From Frankiales bacterium (GTDB lineage Bacteria; Actinomycetota; Actinomycetes; Mycobacteriales; SCTD01): a stretch of 25,269 bases of DNA. The notes under the pieces are model-generated. The model saw nothing but the letters and a program-made list of their open reading frames with translations, was not told where the DNA came from and did not search any database. The stretch lies in contig JAODNF010000252.1 in assembly GCA_025464915.1 (NCBI GenBank), positions 1 to 25,269 on the forward strand. Reading direction: 5' to 3'. The number at the start of each line of letters is the position of its first letter. Within the stretch, counting starts at the first letter, position 1. Of the stretch, positions 13,966-21,232 are shown in pieces. The translations under genes and the position numbers were made by a program.

Positions 13966-14498
13966 GACGGGTCCTCCAGCAGGGGGCGCAGCGAGGCCAT
14001 CGCGCGCGAGGTGTGGCTCTTGACGGCACCGGTGCTGCAGCCCATGGCGGCCGCGGTCTGGGCCTCGGACAGGTCGCCGAAGTAGCGGAGCACCACGGCC
14101 TCGCGCTGCCTCGGGGGCAGCTTCTGCAGGGCCTGCATCAGCAGGTCGCGCTGCACCGTGCGCATCGCGCTCGTCTCGGCGGAGGCGACGTCGGGCATCA
14201 GCTCCGGCTGGTGCCTGGCGGCGACCAGCTTGCGACGCAGCCGGGACCGGGACAGGTTCACCACCGCCGTACGGAGGTAGGCCTCCGCCTTGTCCGGCTC
14301 GCGCAGCCCCCGCCAGCTGCCGTGCACCTTGACGTAGGCGTCCTGCACGACCTCCTCGGCGTTGTCGCGGTCTCCCGTGAGGAAGGCCGCGAGGCGGACG
14401 AGCGAGGTGTAGTGCGCGGCGTACAGCTCCGTGAGCCGGTCCTCTCCGGACAGGACCGTCACCGCACCACCCCCTGCTCCCGCCAGTGTCGTGCTCAT
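13962..14498 (-). CDS. SigE-family RNA polymerase sigma factor
   Basis: This 178-residue extracytoplasmic-function type sigma factor has region 2 at about 22-90 (LYAAHYTSLVRLAAFLTG, then AEEVVQDAYVKVHGSW) and region 4 at about 118-172 (LPPRQREAVVLRYFGDLSEA, ending in the helix-turn-helix GCSTGAVKSHTSRAMASL). The AAHY and LRLAAFLTGD-like motifs and the spacing are typical of the actinobacterial SigE group. The ATG at 14498 is chosen; the frame is open far upstream but that part runs through the divergent Pro-rich gene. The 73 bases between the two divergent starts contain a relatively AT-rich GTGTAAACC stretch, a candidate regulatory site. It heads an operon with the membrane-anchored protein downstream. 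Target genes are unknown, the divergent gene being the obvious candidate. Confidence 0.93.
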   Translation of the reverse strand: MSTTLAGAGGGAVTVLSGEDRLTELYAAHYTSLVRLAAFLTGDRDNAEEVVQDAYVKVHGSWRGLREPDKAEAYLRTAVVNLSRSRLRRKLVAARHQPELMPDVASAETSAMRTVQRDLLMQALQKLPPRQREAVVLRYFGDLSEAQTAAAMGCSTGAVKSHTSRAMASLRPLLEDPS

Positions 14499-14558
14499 GA
14501 CCGGTACGACGCCGGGTCCTGTCGGTCGGTTTACACCGGACGCGGGCTCGTTGGCTCG

Positions 14559-14564
14559 TATTCT
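14559..14564 (+). promoter_or_regulatory. Candidate -10 for the leaderless Pro-rich surface protein gene
   Basis: TATTCT lies seven bases before the ATG at 14572, giving a predicted transcription start at or next to the start codon. The GGAGG at 14566-14570 is only one base from the ATG, too close for a working Shine-Dalgarno site. Confidence 0.55.
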
Positions 14565-14571
14565 CGGAGGC

Positions 14572-15048
14572 ATGTCCCCAGCACGGCGCGCCGCGTCCCT
14601 CCTCGCCGCCGTCGTCGTGCTCGGGCTCACCTCCCCGGGCACCGCCCTGGCCGACCCGACCCCCTCGCCGACGCCGATCATCACGCTGCCCCCGGTGAGC
14701 CCGACGCCTTCTGCGTCACCGACACCGAGCCCGACGCCGAAGCCGACGCGAAGCCGCACGCCGAGCCCGACGCCCAGCCCGACCCGGGTCCGGCACACCC
14801 CCAGCCCGACCCCGCGCGTGAGCACCGCGTCGCCGACGCCGTCCGTGAGCGCGAGCCCGACGGAGTCCCCGACGCCGGAGGTGACGTCCAGCCCCACCCC
14901 GTCGGCGAAGGCGGTCAAGGTGAAGCCGGCGACGAAGACGAGCGCGTCCTCGAGGCTGTCCAAGATCGGGTGGGTCGTCATCGGCGGCGCCCTGCTGCTC
15001 GGCCTCGGCGGGGGCGCAGGTCTCTACCTGACCCGGCACCGGGCATGA
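14572..15048 (+). CDS. Secreted, membrane-anchored Pro/Ser/Thr-rich protein
   Basis: This 158-residue protein has a signal peptide (residues 1-27, MSPARRAASLLAAVVVLG then TALA as the likely cleavage site), a low-complexity region of SPTP-type repeats (about 29-111), a Lys-rich stretch, one membrane segment (about 132-153) and a short positively charged tail (TRHRA). No LPxTG motif is present, so the C-terminal helix rather than sortase would hold it to the cell surface. Pro/Thr/Ser-rich stalks of this sort are usually extended, O-glycosylated wall spacers. No globular domain is present, so its role is unknown. It is divergent from the sigma factor gene, with 73 bases between starts, and may be one of its targets. 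Confidence 0.85.
   Translation: MSPARRAASLLAAVVVLGLTSPGTALADPTPSPTPIITLPPVSPTPSASPTPSPTPKPTRSRTPSPTPSPTRVRHTPSPTPRVSTASPTPSVSASPTESPTPEVTSSPTPSAKAVKVKPATKTSASSRLSKIGWVVIGGALLLGLGGGAGLYLTRHRA
14656..14910. repeat. Degenerate Pro/Ser/Thr-coding repeat tract
   Basis: This stretch repeats short units such as CCGAGCCCGACG and close variants, coding for SPTP and TPSP in the Pro-rich protein. Unit length and phase vary, so it is a low-complexity tract that is liable to length change by slippage or recombination, rather than a clean tandem array. Confidence 0.7.
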
Positions 15049-15055
15049 TCCCGAA

Positions 15056-15397
15056 ATGACCGACTGCCTGTTCTGCGACATCGTGGCCGGCGACGTCCCG
15101 GCCACGAAGGTCCTCGAGACCGACCGCGCGCTGGCCTTCCGGGACATCGCGCCGCACGCGCCCGTGCACGTGGTGGTGATCCCCAAGCAGCACTTCGTGG
15201 ACACCCACGACATCGCGCACGCCGATCCCGAGCTGCTGGGGGAGGTGCTGCGCGCGGCGACCGACGTGGCGGTCCAGGAGGGCCTCACAGGGGGCTACCG
15301 GATCCTCACCAACACCGGCCCCGACAGCGGCCAGACCGTCTTCCACGTGCACGTCCACGTGCTGGGCGGCAAGAACCTGGGTGCGCTCGCCGGATAG
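15056..15397 (+). CDS. HIT-family protein (histidine triad nucleotide-binding)
   Basis: This 113-residue protein is of the Hint type. It has the zinc-binding CLFCDIVAGDVPA start (Cys4, Cys7), NTGPDSGQTVFHVHVHVLGG with the catalytic HxHxHxx triad, and a compact length typical of HinT. HinT proteins hydrolyse nucleoside phosphoramidates, such as AMP-lysine, in the cytoplasm; the natural substrate is uncertain. The ATG follows CATGAT (15044-15049) by six bases. Its stop codon TAG forms the first half of the candidate -10 of phoH. HIT, phoH, ybeY and era neighbours are common in actinomycetes. Confidence 0.94.
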   Translation: MTDCLFCDIVAGDVPATKVLETDRALAFRDIAPHAPVHVVVIPKQHFVDTHDIAHADPELLGEVLRAATDVAVQEGLTGGYRILTNTGPDSGQTVFHVHVHVLGGKNLGALAG

Positions 15398-15400
15398 CCT
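15395..15400 (+). promoter_or_regulatory. Candidate -10 for leaderless phoH
   Basis: TAGCCT begins with the stop codon of the HIT gene and is followed by six bases and the phoH ATG. No Shine-Dalgarno sequence is present. No clear -35 is seen. Confidence 0.5.
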
Positions 15401-15406
15401 GAGCGC

Positions 15407-16429
15407 ATGACCGGTCCGGAGCAGGTGACGACGAAGCTCGTCGTGCCCGAGACCGTGGCCATGGTGGCCCTCCTCGGCAGCGCCGACGAGCTCCTCACCG
15501 TGATTGAGAACAGCCTGGACAGCGACGTGCACGTCCGCGGCAACGAGATCACCATCAGCGGTGCGCCCGCGGAGAACGCGATCGCCACCCGGCTGTTCGA
15601 CGCCCTCATCAACCTCGTCGAGAAGGGCCAGCCGCTCAGCCCGGACGCGGTCGAGCGCTCCCTCGCGATGCTCACGGGCAGCAGCAACGAGAAGCCCGCC
15701 GAGGTGCTGACCCTCAACATCGTCAGCAACCGCGGCCGCACCATCCGCCCGAAGACCGTCAACCAGAAGAAGTACGTCGAGGCGATCGACGACCACACGG
15801 TCGTCTTCGGCATCGGCCCCGCCGGGACCGGCAAGACCTACCTCGCGATCGCCAAGGCCGTCCAGGCGCTGCAGAGCAAGCAGGTCGCACGGATCATCCT
15901 GACCCGGCCCGCGGTCGAGGCCGGCGAGCGGCTCGGCTTCCTGCCCGGCTCGCTCTACGACAAGATCGACCCCTACCTGCGGCCGCTCTACGACGCGCTC
16001 CGCGACATGATCGACCCGGAGTCGATCCCGAGGCTGATGGGCGACGGGACCATCGAGGTCGCACCCCTCGCCTACATGCGCGGCCGGTCCCTGAACTCGG
16101 CCTTCATCATCCTCGACGAGGCCCAGAACACCTCCGCCGAGCAGATGAAGATGTTCCTCACGCGCCTGGGCTTCGGCTCCAAGATGGTCATCACCGGTGA
16201 CACCACGCAGATCGACCTCCCCGGTGGCACCGTCAGCGGGCTGAAGGTCGTTCAGGACATCCTCGAGGGGGTGGACGACGTCCACTTCGCCCGGATGACC
16301 AGTGACGACGTCGTGCGGCACCGCCTGGTCGCGAGGATCGTCGACGCCTACGAGCAGTACGACGCCGAGCTGTCCAAGACCGTCAGGGCGCCCGGCCGTC
16401 GCGACGACAGCAAGCGCGGATCGCGGTGA
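15407..16429 (+). CDS. phoH: PhoH-like ATPase
   Basis: This 340-residue protein has an N-terminal KH-like RNA-binding region (about 10-75) and a PhoH P-loop ATPase domain with Walker A GPAGTGKT (137-144), LTRPAVEAGERLGFLPG (165-181) and Walker B FIILDEAQ (233-240) followed by NTSAEQMKMFLTR and the conserved GDTTQIDLP. PhoH proteins are ATPases related to helicase cores and are linked functionally to YbeY and RNA metabolism; their exact role is not settled. In most actinomycetes ybeY is the next gene, but here a serine hydrolase lies between, coupled to phoH through a GTGA overlap. Confidence 0.95.
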   Translation: MTGPEQVTTKLVVPETVAMVALLGSADELLTVIENSLDSDVHVRGNEITISGAPAENAIATRLFDALINLVEKGQPLSPDAVERSLAMLTGSSNEKPAEVLTLNIVSNRGRTIRPKTVNQKKYVEAIDDHTVVFGIGPAGTGKTYLAIAKAVQALQSKQVARIILTRPAVEAGERLGFLPGSLYDKIDPYLRPLYDALRDMIDPESIPRLMGDGTIEVAPLAYMRGRSLNSAFIILDEAQNTSAEQMKMFLTRLGFGSKMVITGDTTQIDLPGGTVSGLKVVQDILEGVDDVHFARMTSDDVVRHRLVARIVDAYEQYDAELSKTVRAPGRRDDSKRGSR

Positions 16430-17769
16430 CGGCCAGCCCGGAGACCGCCCCCTACGCCAAGGACCTCGAGACCAGGCTCGCCGAGGCCCAGGTCGCCTGG
16501 AAGGCGCCGAGCGTCGTGGCTGCCGTCGTCCGGGACGGCCAGGTCACCTGGCAGGGCGCTGTCGGCGCGGCCGACTCGGCGGGCCTCGCAGCCGGCCCGG
16601 ACGTGCAGTACCGGATCGGCTCCATCACCAAGACCTTCACGGCGGTCCTCGTCCACCAACTGCGCGACGAGGGGCTGCTCGACCTCGACGACCCGCTGGA
16701 CCGCTGGCTGCCCGACAGCCGGCACGCCTCCGTCACGCTGCGCCGGATGCTGGCGCACGGCAGTGGGCTGCAGCGCGAGCTCGGCGACATGTGGGCCACC
16801 CTCGAGGTCCCCGACCGCGACGACCTGCTTGCCGGGTTCGAGGCGGCGGAGCAGGTGCTGCCGACCCGGACGGGCCACCACTACAGCAACCTGGCGTTCG
16901 CCATCCTCGGCGAGGTGGTCGGCAGGGCGACCAGCAGCACCTGGGCCGAGCAGCTCGAGCACCGGCTGCTGCAGCCGCTCGGGATGACGCGCACGTCACT
17001 GCAGCCGACCGCTCCGCGCGCCGTCGGCTACCTCGTCGAGCCGTACGCCGACGCGGTCCGCCCCGAACCCGACAGCGACCTCGGCAGCACCGCCCCGGCG
17101 GGCCAGCTCTGGTGCTCGGTCACCGACCTCGCGCGGTGGGCCGCCTTCCTCGCGGACCCGGACCCGGACGTGCTCAGCCCGGACACCCTCGAGGCGATGC
17201 GCCAGCCCGTCGTCGTGTTCGACCCTGCGACGTGGAACCTGGCCTGGGGCGGCGGCCTGATGCTGTGGCGCCGCGACAAGCGGGTGCACCACGGGCACGG
17301 CGGCGCGATGCCGGGCTTCCTCGCCGGCTGCTACTCCTTCCGCGACGACCTCGAGCGCGCCGGCGCCGTGGTCCTGACCAACACGCTGCGCACCGCCGAC
17401 CCGGAGGGGCTGGCCGGCCAGCTGCTCAACGCGGCGCTCGACGCGGACCCGCGCCGCAAGCCGGTGTGGACCGCCGCCGACGTACCCGCCTTCGCCCGTG
17501 AGCTGCTCGGGCCCTGGTGGTCGGAGGGGCAGGAGTTCCTCGTCGAGTGGCGCGACGGGGCGCTCACGATGACGGTCCGCGGTGGCGCCGAGTGGCGTCG
17601 CACCTGCTTCGAGGCGATCGGCGACGACGAGTACCGCGCCATCAGGGGGCGTGAGGCCGGCGAGCGGCTGCGCGTCGTCAGGAGCGGTACGGCGGTCGCG
17701 CGGCTCATGTTCAGCGGCTACGCCTTCACCCGCGAACCGCTCTCCTTCAGCGAGGTGGCAGCGCGATGA
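16426..17769 (+). CDS. Serine hydrolase, class C beta-lactamase/esterase family
   Basis: This 447-residue protein has the penicillin-binding-like serine hydrolase motifs: Ser66-Ile-Thr-Lys69 (SxxK), Tyr153-Ser-Asn155 (YxN) and His291-Gly-Gly293 (HxG, in VHHGHGGAMPG). The remaining C-terminal region (about 330-447) looks like a lipocalin-like or beta-rich extra domain. There is no signal peptide, so it should act in the cytoplasm, unlike a typical periplasmic or secreted beta-lactamase. Related enzymes are esterases or peptidases of unknown substrate. Both junctions are translationally coupled: GTGA with phoH before it and ATGA with ybeY after it. It therefore belongs to the phoH-ybeY operon by structure, even though its chemistry does not obviously fit RNA processing. 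Confidence 0.93.
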   Translation: MTASPETAPYAKDLETRLAEAQVAWKAPSVVAAVVRDGQVTWQGAVGAADSAGLAAGPDVQYRIGSITKTFTAVLVHQLRDEGLLDLDDPLDRWLPDSRHASVTLRRMLAHGSGLQRELGDMWATLEVPDRDDLLAGFEAAEQVLPTRTGHHYSNLAFAILGEVVGRATSSTWAEQLEHRLLQPLGMTRTSLQPTAPRAVGYLVEPYADAVRPEPDSDLGSTAPAGQLWCSVTDLARWAAFLADPDPDVLSPDTLEAMRQPVVVFDPATWNLAWGGGLMLWRRDKRVHHGHGGAMPGFLAGCYSFRDDLERAGAVVLTNTLRTADPEGLAGQLLNAALDADPRRKPVWTAADVPAFARELLGPWWSEGQEFLVEWRDGALTMTVRGGAEWRRTCFEAIGDDEYRAIRGREAGERLRVVRSGTAVARLMFSGYAFTREPLSFSEVAAR

Positions 17770-18254
17770 GCGTCGAGGTCATGAACGAGACCGACCGCCT
17801 GGTGCAGGAGGAGGACCTCGTCAAGGTCGCCCGGCACGTCCTCGACAGGATGGGTGTGTCGCCGCTCGCGGAGCTCGCCATCACCCTCGTCGACGTGGCG
17901 CACATGACCGAGCTGCACGTGAAGTGGATGGACGAGCCCGGTCCGACCGACGTGATGTCCTTCCCCATGGACGAGCTCGACCTGCGCGGGTCGCGCGGCG
18001 CCGGCCACGCGCACGAGGAGCGTCCCGACGACGCGGCACCGATGATGCTCGGCGACGTCGTGCTGTGCCCCGAGGTCGCGGAGAAGCAGGCGAAGGACGC
18101 CGGGCACGCCTTCGAGGACGAGCTCCACCTGCTGACCACGCACGGGATCTTGCACCTGCTCGGCTTCGACCACGCCGAGCCCGAGGAGCACGCGGAGATG
18201 TTCGGCCTGCAGGGCGAGCTGCTCGCGTCGTGGAAGGCGTCCCGAGGCTCGTGA
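17766..18254 (+). CDS. ybeY: Endoribonuclease YbeY
   Basis: This 162-residue metal-dependent endoribonuclease takes part in 16S rRNA 3'-end maturation and ribosome quality control. The zinc motif HGILHLLGFDH has His126, His130 and His136. The family motif MDEPGPTDVMSFPMDE at residues 55-70 is also present. An insertion of about 20 residues (RGSRGAGHAHEERPDDAAP) between MSFP and LGDV is usual in actinobacteria. The start overlaps the serine hydrolase stop (ATGA) and the stop overlaps the CBS gene (GTGA), so the gene lies in a tightly coupled operon. Confidence 0.96.
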   Translation: MSVEVMNETDRLVQEEDLVKVARHVLDRMGVSPLAELAITLVDVAHMTELHVKWMDEPGPTDVMSFPMDELDLRGSRGAGHAHEERPDDAAPMMLGDVVLCPEVAEKQAKDAGHAFEDELHLLTTHGILHLLGFDHAEPEEHAEMFGLQGELLASWKASRGS

Positions 18255-19516
18255 GCCCCGCATCGCACGTCGTGCCGCTGGTGCTCGCGGTGCTCTTCGT
18301 CGTGCTCGCCGGCCTGTTCGCCTGCGTCGAGGTCGCGCTCTCGCGGATGTCGCGGGTCCGGGTCGAGGAGCTCGTCGAGGACGGCGTCAGCGGCGCCCCC
18401 CGGCTGCTGGCGCTGCTCGCCGACGCGGCCCGGCCGGTCAACATCGTGCTGCTGCTGCGGCTGGTCTGCGAGGTGGCGGCCGTGGGCCTCGTGACGAAGT
18501 ACGTGCTCGACCGCGTGGGGGGCAACGGCGGGCTGCTCGTGGCCATCGGGACGATGGCCGTCGTCCACTACGTCTTCGTCGGCGTCTCGCCCCGGACGAT
18601 CGGCCGCCAGCACGCGCAGCGGGTCGCGCTGATCAGCGCCGGGCCGGTCTCGGTCCTCACATCCTTGCTCAGCCCGTTGGCGTCGCTCCTGATCCTGGTC
18701 GGAAACGCCCTCACCCCGGGCAAGGGCTTCCGCGAGGGACCGTTCGCGTCCGAGGCCGAGCTGCGCGACCTCGTCGAGCGGGCCAACGCCCGTGGCGTCG
18801 TCGAGCAGTCGGAGCGCGACATGATCCAGTCTGTCTTCGACCTCGGAGACACGATCGTGCGCGAGGTCATGGTCCCGCGCACCGACATCGTCGTCATCGA
18901 GCGAGGGAAGTCGGTCAAGCAGGCCTTGAACCTGTTGCTGCGCAGCGGTTTCAGCCGCGTCCCCGTCGTCGGTGACAACAACGACGACGTCGTCGGGGTC
19001 GCCTACCTCAAGGACCTCGTGAAGAAGGAGCGGGCTGAGGGCGGTGGCGCCCTGAAGGTCGAGGACGTCGCCCGCACGCCGGTCTTCGTCCCTGAGTCCA
19101 AGCCGGTCGACGACCTGCTGCGCGAGATGCAGGAGAGCCTCGGCCACATCGCGATCGTCGTGGACGAGTACGGCGGCACCGCCGGTCTCGTCACCCTCGA
19201 GGACATCGTCGAGGAGGTCGTCGGTGAGATCACCGACGAGTACGACCGCGAGGCCCCTCCCGTCGAGCACCTGAACGACGGCGCGTGCCGCGTGACGGCA
19301 CGGCTCCCTATCGAGGACCTCGAGCAGATGTACGGCGTCACGCTCCCGCGCGAGGACGTCGAGACCGTCGGTGGCCTGCTGGCCACCCAGCTCGGTCGCG
19401 TGCCCATCCCGGGTGCGACCGTGGAGGTCGGGGGCCTCAAGCTCGTCGCCGAGAGCGCCAAGGGGCGCCGCAACCAGATCGGGACCGTGCTGGTCCGCCG
19501 TACCTCCGAGGAATGA
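18251..19516 (+). CDS. CNNM/CorC-type membrane protein with CBS domains (HlyC/CorC family)
   Basis: This 421-residue protein has a CNNM transmembrane domain (about 1-155; hydrophobic runs at 8-26, 63-80 and 95-112, plus SLLSPLASLLILVGN at about 138-151), two CBS domains (about 207-265 and 275-330; EVMVPRTDIVVIERG and VDEYGGTAGLVTLEDIVEEV), and a C-terminal CorC_HlyC domain (about 337-418). Such proteins are implicated in magnesium or cobalt efflux and ion homeostasis; the CBS pair senses adenine nucleotides or Mg. The older name hemolysin is misleading. The GTG start at 18251 overlaps the ybeY stop. The same order ybeY-CBS protein-deaminase-like-era is found in Mycobacterium. Confidence 0.94.
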   Translation: MSPASHVVPLVLAVLFVVLAGLFACVEVALSRMSRVRVEELVEDGVSGAPRLLALLADAARPVNIVLLLRLVCEVAAVGLVTKYVLDRVGGNGGLLVAIGTMAVVHYVFVGVSPRTIGRQHAQRVALISAGPVSVLTSLLSPLASLLILVGNALTPGKGFREGPFASEAELRDLVERANARGVVEQSERDMIQSVFDLGDTIVREVMVPRTDIVVIERGKSVKQALNLLLRSGFSRVPVVGDNNDDVVGVAYLKDLVKKERAEGGGALKVEDVARTPVFVPESKPVDDLLREMQESLGHIAIVVDEYGGTAGLVTLEDIVEEVVGEITDEYDREAPPVEHLNDGACRVTARLPIEDLEQMYGVTLPREDVETVGGLLATQLGRVPIPGATVEVGGLKLVAESAKGRRNQIGTVLVRRTSEE

Positions 19517-19529
19517 TGGAAGAAGCGCA

Positions 19530-19874
19530 GTGACTGAGGACGAGAAGATCGTGACGCTGGCCAAGGCCACTCGGGCCCGGGCGCACGTGCCGCACACGGG
19601 CCTGGCCGAGGGGGCGGCGGTCCGGGACACGGACGGGCGCACCTATGCGGCGGCGACGGTCGAGAACCAGGACCCGGGCCTGACCACGTCCGCCCTGCGC
19701 GCGGCGGTGGCGGCCGCCGCATCGAGCGGTGCCCGCACCTTTGAGGCCGCCGCCGTCGTGACCGAGGGGCTGGTGTCGGACGCCGACCTGGCTGTCCTGC
19801 GCGAGTTCGGCGTGGGGGTGCCGCTGCTCGTGGCCGCGCCCGACGGCACCCTGAGGGAGACCCGCACCTCATGA
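19530..19874 (+). CDS. Cytidine deaminase-fold protein without catalytic residues
   Basis: This 114-residue protein aligns by eye with cytidine deaminases: ARAHVPHTGLAEGAAVRDTD (residues 17-36) matches the substrate-entrance strand, TVENQD (43-48) the VEN motif, LTTSALRAAVAAA (51-63) the helix that should carry the CAE centre, and AVLREFG (88-94) the zinc-helix end. The CAE centre is replaced by SAL (Ser54-Ala55-Leu56), and the two Cys of the PCxxC motif align with Ser83 and Asp86, so zinc ligands and the catalytic Glu are gone. It is therefore probably not a deaminase. A homologue of this size lies at the same place in other actinobacteria, as I recall Rv2365c, so it seems to be maintained. 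The GTG at 19530 is preceded only by a weak GGAAGAAG. It overlaps era by ATGA. Confidence 0.85.
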   Translation: MTEDEKIVTLAKATRARAHVPHTGLAEGAAVRDTDGRTYAAATVENQDPGLTTSALRAAVAAAASSGARTFEAAAVVTEGLVSDADLAVLREFGVGVPLLVAAPDGTLRETRTS

Positions 19875-20767
19875 CGTACCGCTCCGGCTTCGCCTGCTTC
19901 GTGGGCCGTCCTAACGCAGGGAAGTCGACGCTGACCAACGCGCTCATCGGCACGAAGGTCGCCATCACGTCGTCACGCCCCCAGACGACCCGGCACGCCG
20001 TGCGCGGCATCGTGCACCGTGAGGACGCGCAGCTCGTCGTGGTCGACACCCCCGGCCTGCACAAGCCGAGGACGCTGCTGGGGGAGCGTCTCAACGACCT
20101 CGTCCGCGAGACCTACGCGGGCGTCGACGTCATCTGCTTCTGCGTCACCGCCGACGACAAGCTCGGCCCGGGCGACAAGTTCATCGCGGCCGAGCTGGCG
20201 CAGGTGAGCACGCCCGTCATCGCCGTCGTGACCAAGACCGACAAGGCGGGCAAGCAGCAGATCGGTGAGCAGCTGCTCGCCGTCTCGCAGCTGCACGACT
20301 GGGCGGACGTCATCCCGACCTCGGCCGTCGACGGCTACCAGGTGGGGTTGCTCGCGGACCTGCTCGTGTCCAAGCTCCCGGAGGGGCCGGCGCTCTACCC
20401 CGACGGGGAGCTCACCGACGAACCGGAGCAGATCCTCGCCGCGGAGATGATCCGCGAGGCCGTCCTCGAGGGCGTCCGCGACGAGCTGCCGCACTCGATC
20501 GCTGTCACCATCGAGGAGATGCTGCCGCGCGAGGACCGGCCTGCGGACCGGCCGCTGCTCGACGTCTACGCCCTGATCCACGTCGAGCGCGACTCGCAGA
20601 AGGCGATCGTCCTCGGCAAGGGCGGCACCCGGTTGCGCGAGGTCGGGACGACCGCGCGCAAGCAGATCGAGACGCTGCTGGGCACCCCGATCTTCCTCGA
20701 CCTGCGGGTCACGGTGGCCAAGGACTGGCAGCGCGACCCGAAGCAGCTCAAGAAGCTCGGCTTCTAG
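19871..20767 (+). CDS. era: GTPase Era
   Basis: This 298-residue GTPase binds the 3' end of 16S rRNA and monitors 30S assembly. G1 is GRPNAGKS (12-19), the QTTR switch is at 38-41, G3 is DTPG (59-62), G4 reads TKTD (121-124) in place of the canonical NKxD, and G5 is SAV (151-153). The C-terminal KH domain (about 230-295) contains GKGG (249-252) and ends near LKKLGF. TKxD at G4 is seen in other actinobacterial Era proteins, as I recall. Coupled by ATGA to the deaminase-like gene. Confidence 0.97.
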   Translation: MTYRSGFACFVGRPNAGKSTLTNALIGTKVAITSSRPQTTRHAVRGIVHREDAQLVVVDTPGLHKPRTLLGERLNDLVRETYAGVDVICFCVTADDKLGPGDKFIAAELAQVSTPVIAVVTKTDKAGKQQIGEQLLAVSQLHDWADVIPTSAVDGYQVGLLADLLVSKLPEGPALYPDGELTDEPEQILAAEMIREAVLEGVRDELPHSIAVTIEEMLPREDRPADRPLLDVYALIHVERDSQKAIVLGKGGTRLREVGTTARKQIETLLGTPIFLDLRVTVAKDWQRDPKQLKKLGF

Positions 20768-20783
20768 CGCCTCCGGTCAGGCG
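20768..20783. terminator. Short hairpin after era
   Basis: CGCCT (20768-20772) and AGGCG (20779-20783) can pair around a six-base loop, just between the era stop and the stop of the convergent gene. The stem is short and no U tract is present, so this is a weak candidate. Confidence 0.3.
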
Positions 20784-21232
20784 TGGAACACGGAGACCGG
20801 AAGGAGCGCCTGCAGCTCCTCCTGGACCCAGGGGCGGGCGCAGGGGACGTGCGGGACGGGGACGACCCGGAAGCCGTTCTGCTCCAGCGCCCAGCGCAGG
20901 TCGGCGGGGCCCAGCTCGACGTGCAGCACGCCCATCGTGCCGGAGAGGTCGATCGCGAGGGTGCTCAGGGCGCCGCCGAAGCGGTTCTCGGCCTCGATGA
21001 CGGCGACCGCCGGCCAGCCGTACTCCTGCGGCTCGAGGCCCTGCAGCCGGGCCAGGCGGTGCGGGGCCACGATGATGCGGCCCGGCAGCAGGGTCATCCG
21101 GCAGTTGGTGCCGTCCGGCTCCGCGTCGAGGCGCGGGTCGACGAGCGTGCCGGCGGCCGACGTCAGTCCGACGTAGGCGAGCATCTGCTCGCGGGCCTGC
21201 TTCTTCTTCGATCGCAGGGTCGTCGCGATCAC
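20777..21232 (-). CDS. Conserved hypothetical protein, unknown function
   Basis: I do not recognise this 151-residue protein. It starts with a Lys-rich stretch (VIATTLRSKKKQAREQ), has a mixed alpha/beta composition, no membrane segment and no signal peptide; the middle part (MTLLPGRIIVAPHRLARLQG) and the later LAIDLSGTMGVLHVELGPAD resemble strand-rich soluble domains. The GTG at 21232 is chosen because AAGGAG lies five bases upstream on the minus strand; the longer frame to 21268 lacks this. The start overlaps the stop of the LVIVD gene (GTGA), so it is translationally coupled to that secreted protein's gene. Confidence 0.72.
   Translation of the reverse strand: MIATTLRSKKKQAREQMLAYVGLTSAAGTLVDPRLDAEPDGTNCRMTLLPGRIIVAPHRLARLQGLEPQEYGWPAVAVIEAENRFGGALSTLAIDLSGTMGVLHVELGPADLRWALEQNGFRVVPVPHVPCARPWVQEELQALLPVSVFHA

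Noticed and set aside
17582..18250. Upstream extension of the CBS protein frame
   Set aside because: It reads through the serine hydrolase and ybeY genes out of frame; the GTG at 18251 overlaps the ybeY stop as at other junctions.
17747..19642. 631-residue minus-strand frame opposite ybeY and the CBS protein
   Set aside because: It is the shadow of conserved coding sequence with no homology that I can see.
20231..20242. Era G4 motif TKTD instead of NKxD as a sign of a broken GTPase
   Set aside because: All other G motifs and the KH domain are intact, and I recall TKxD in other actinobacterial Era proteins, so it is likely a clade trait.
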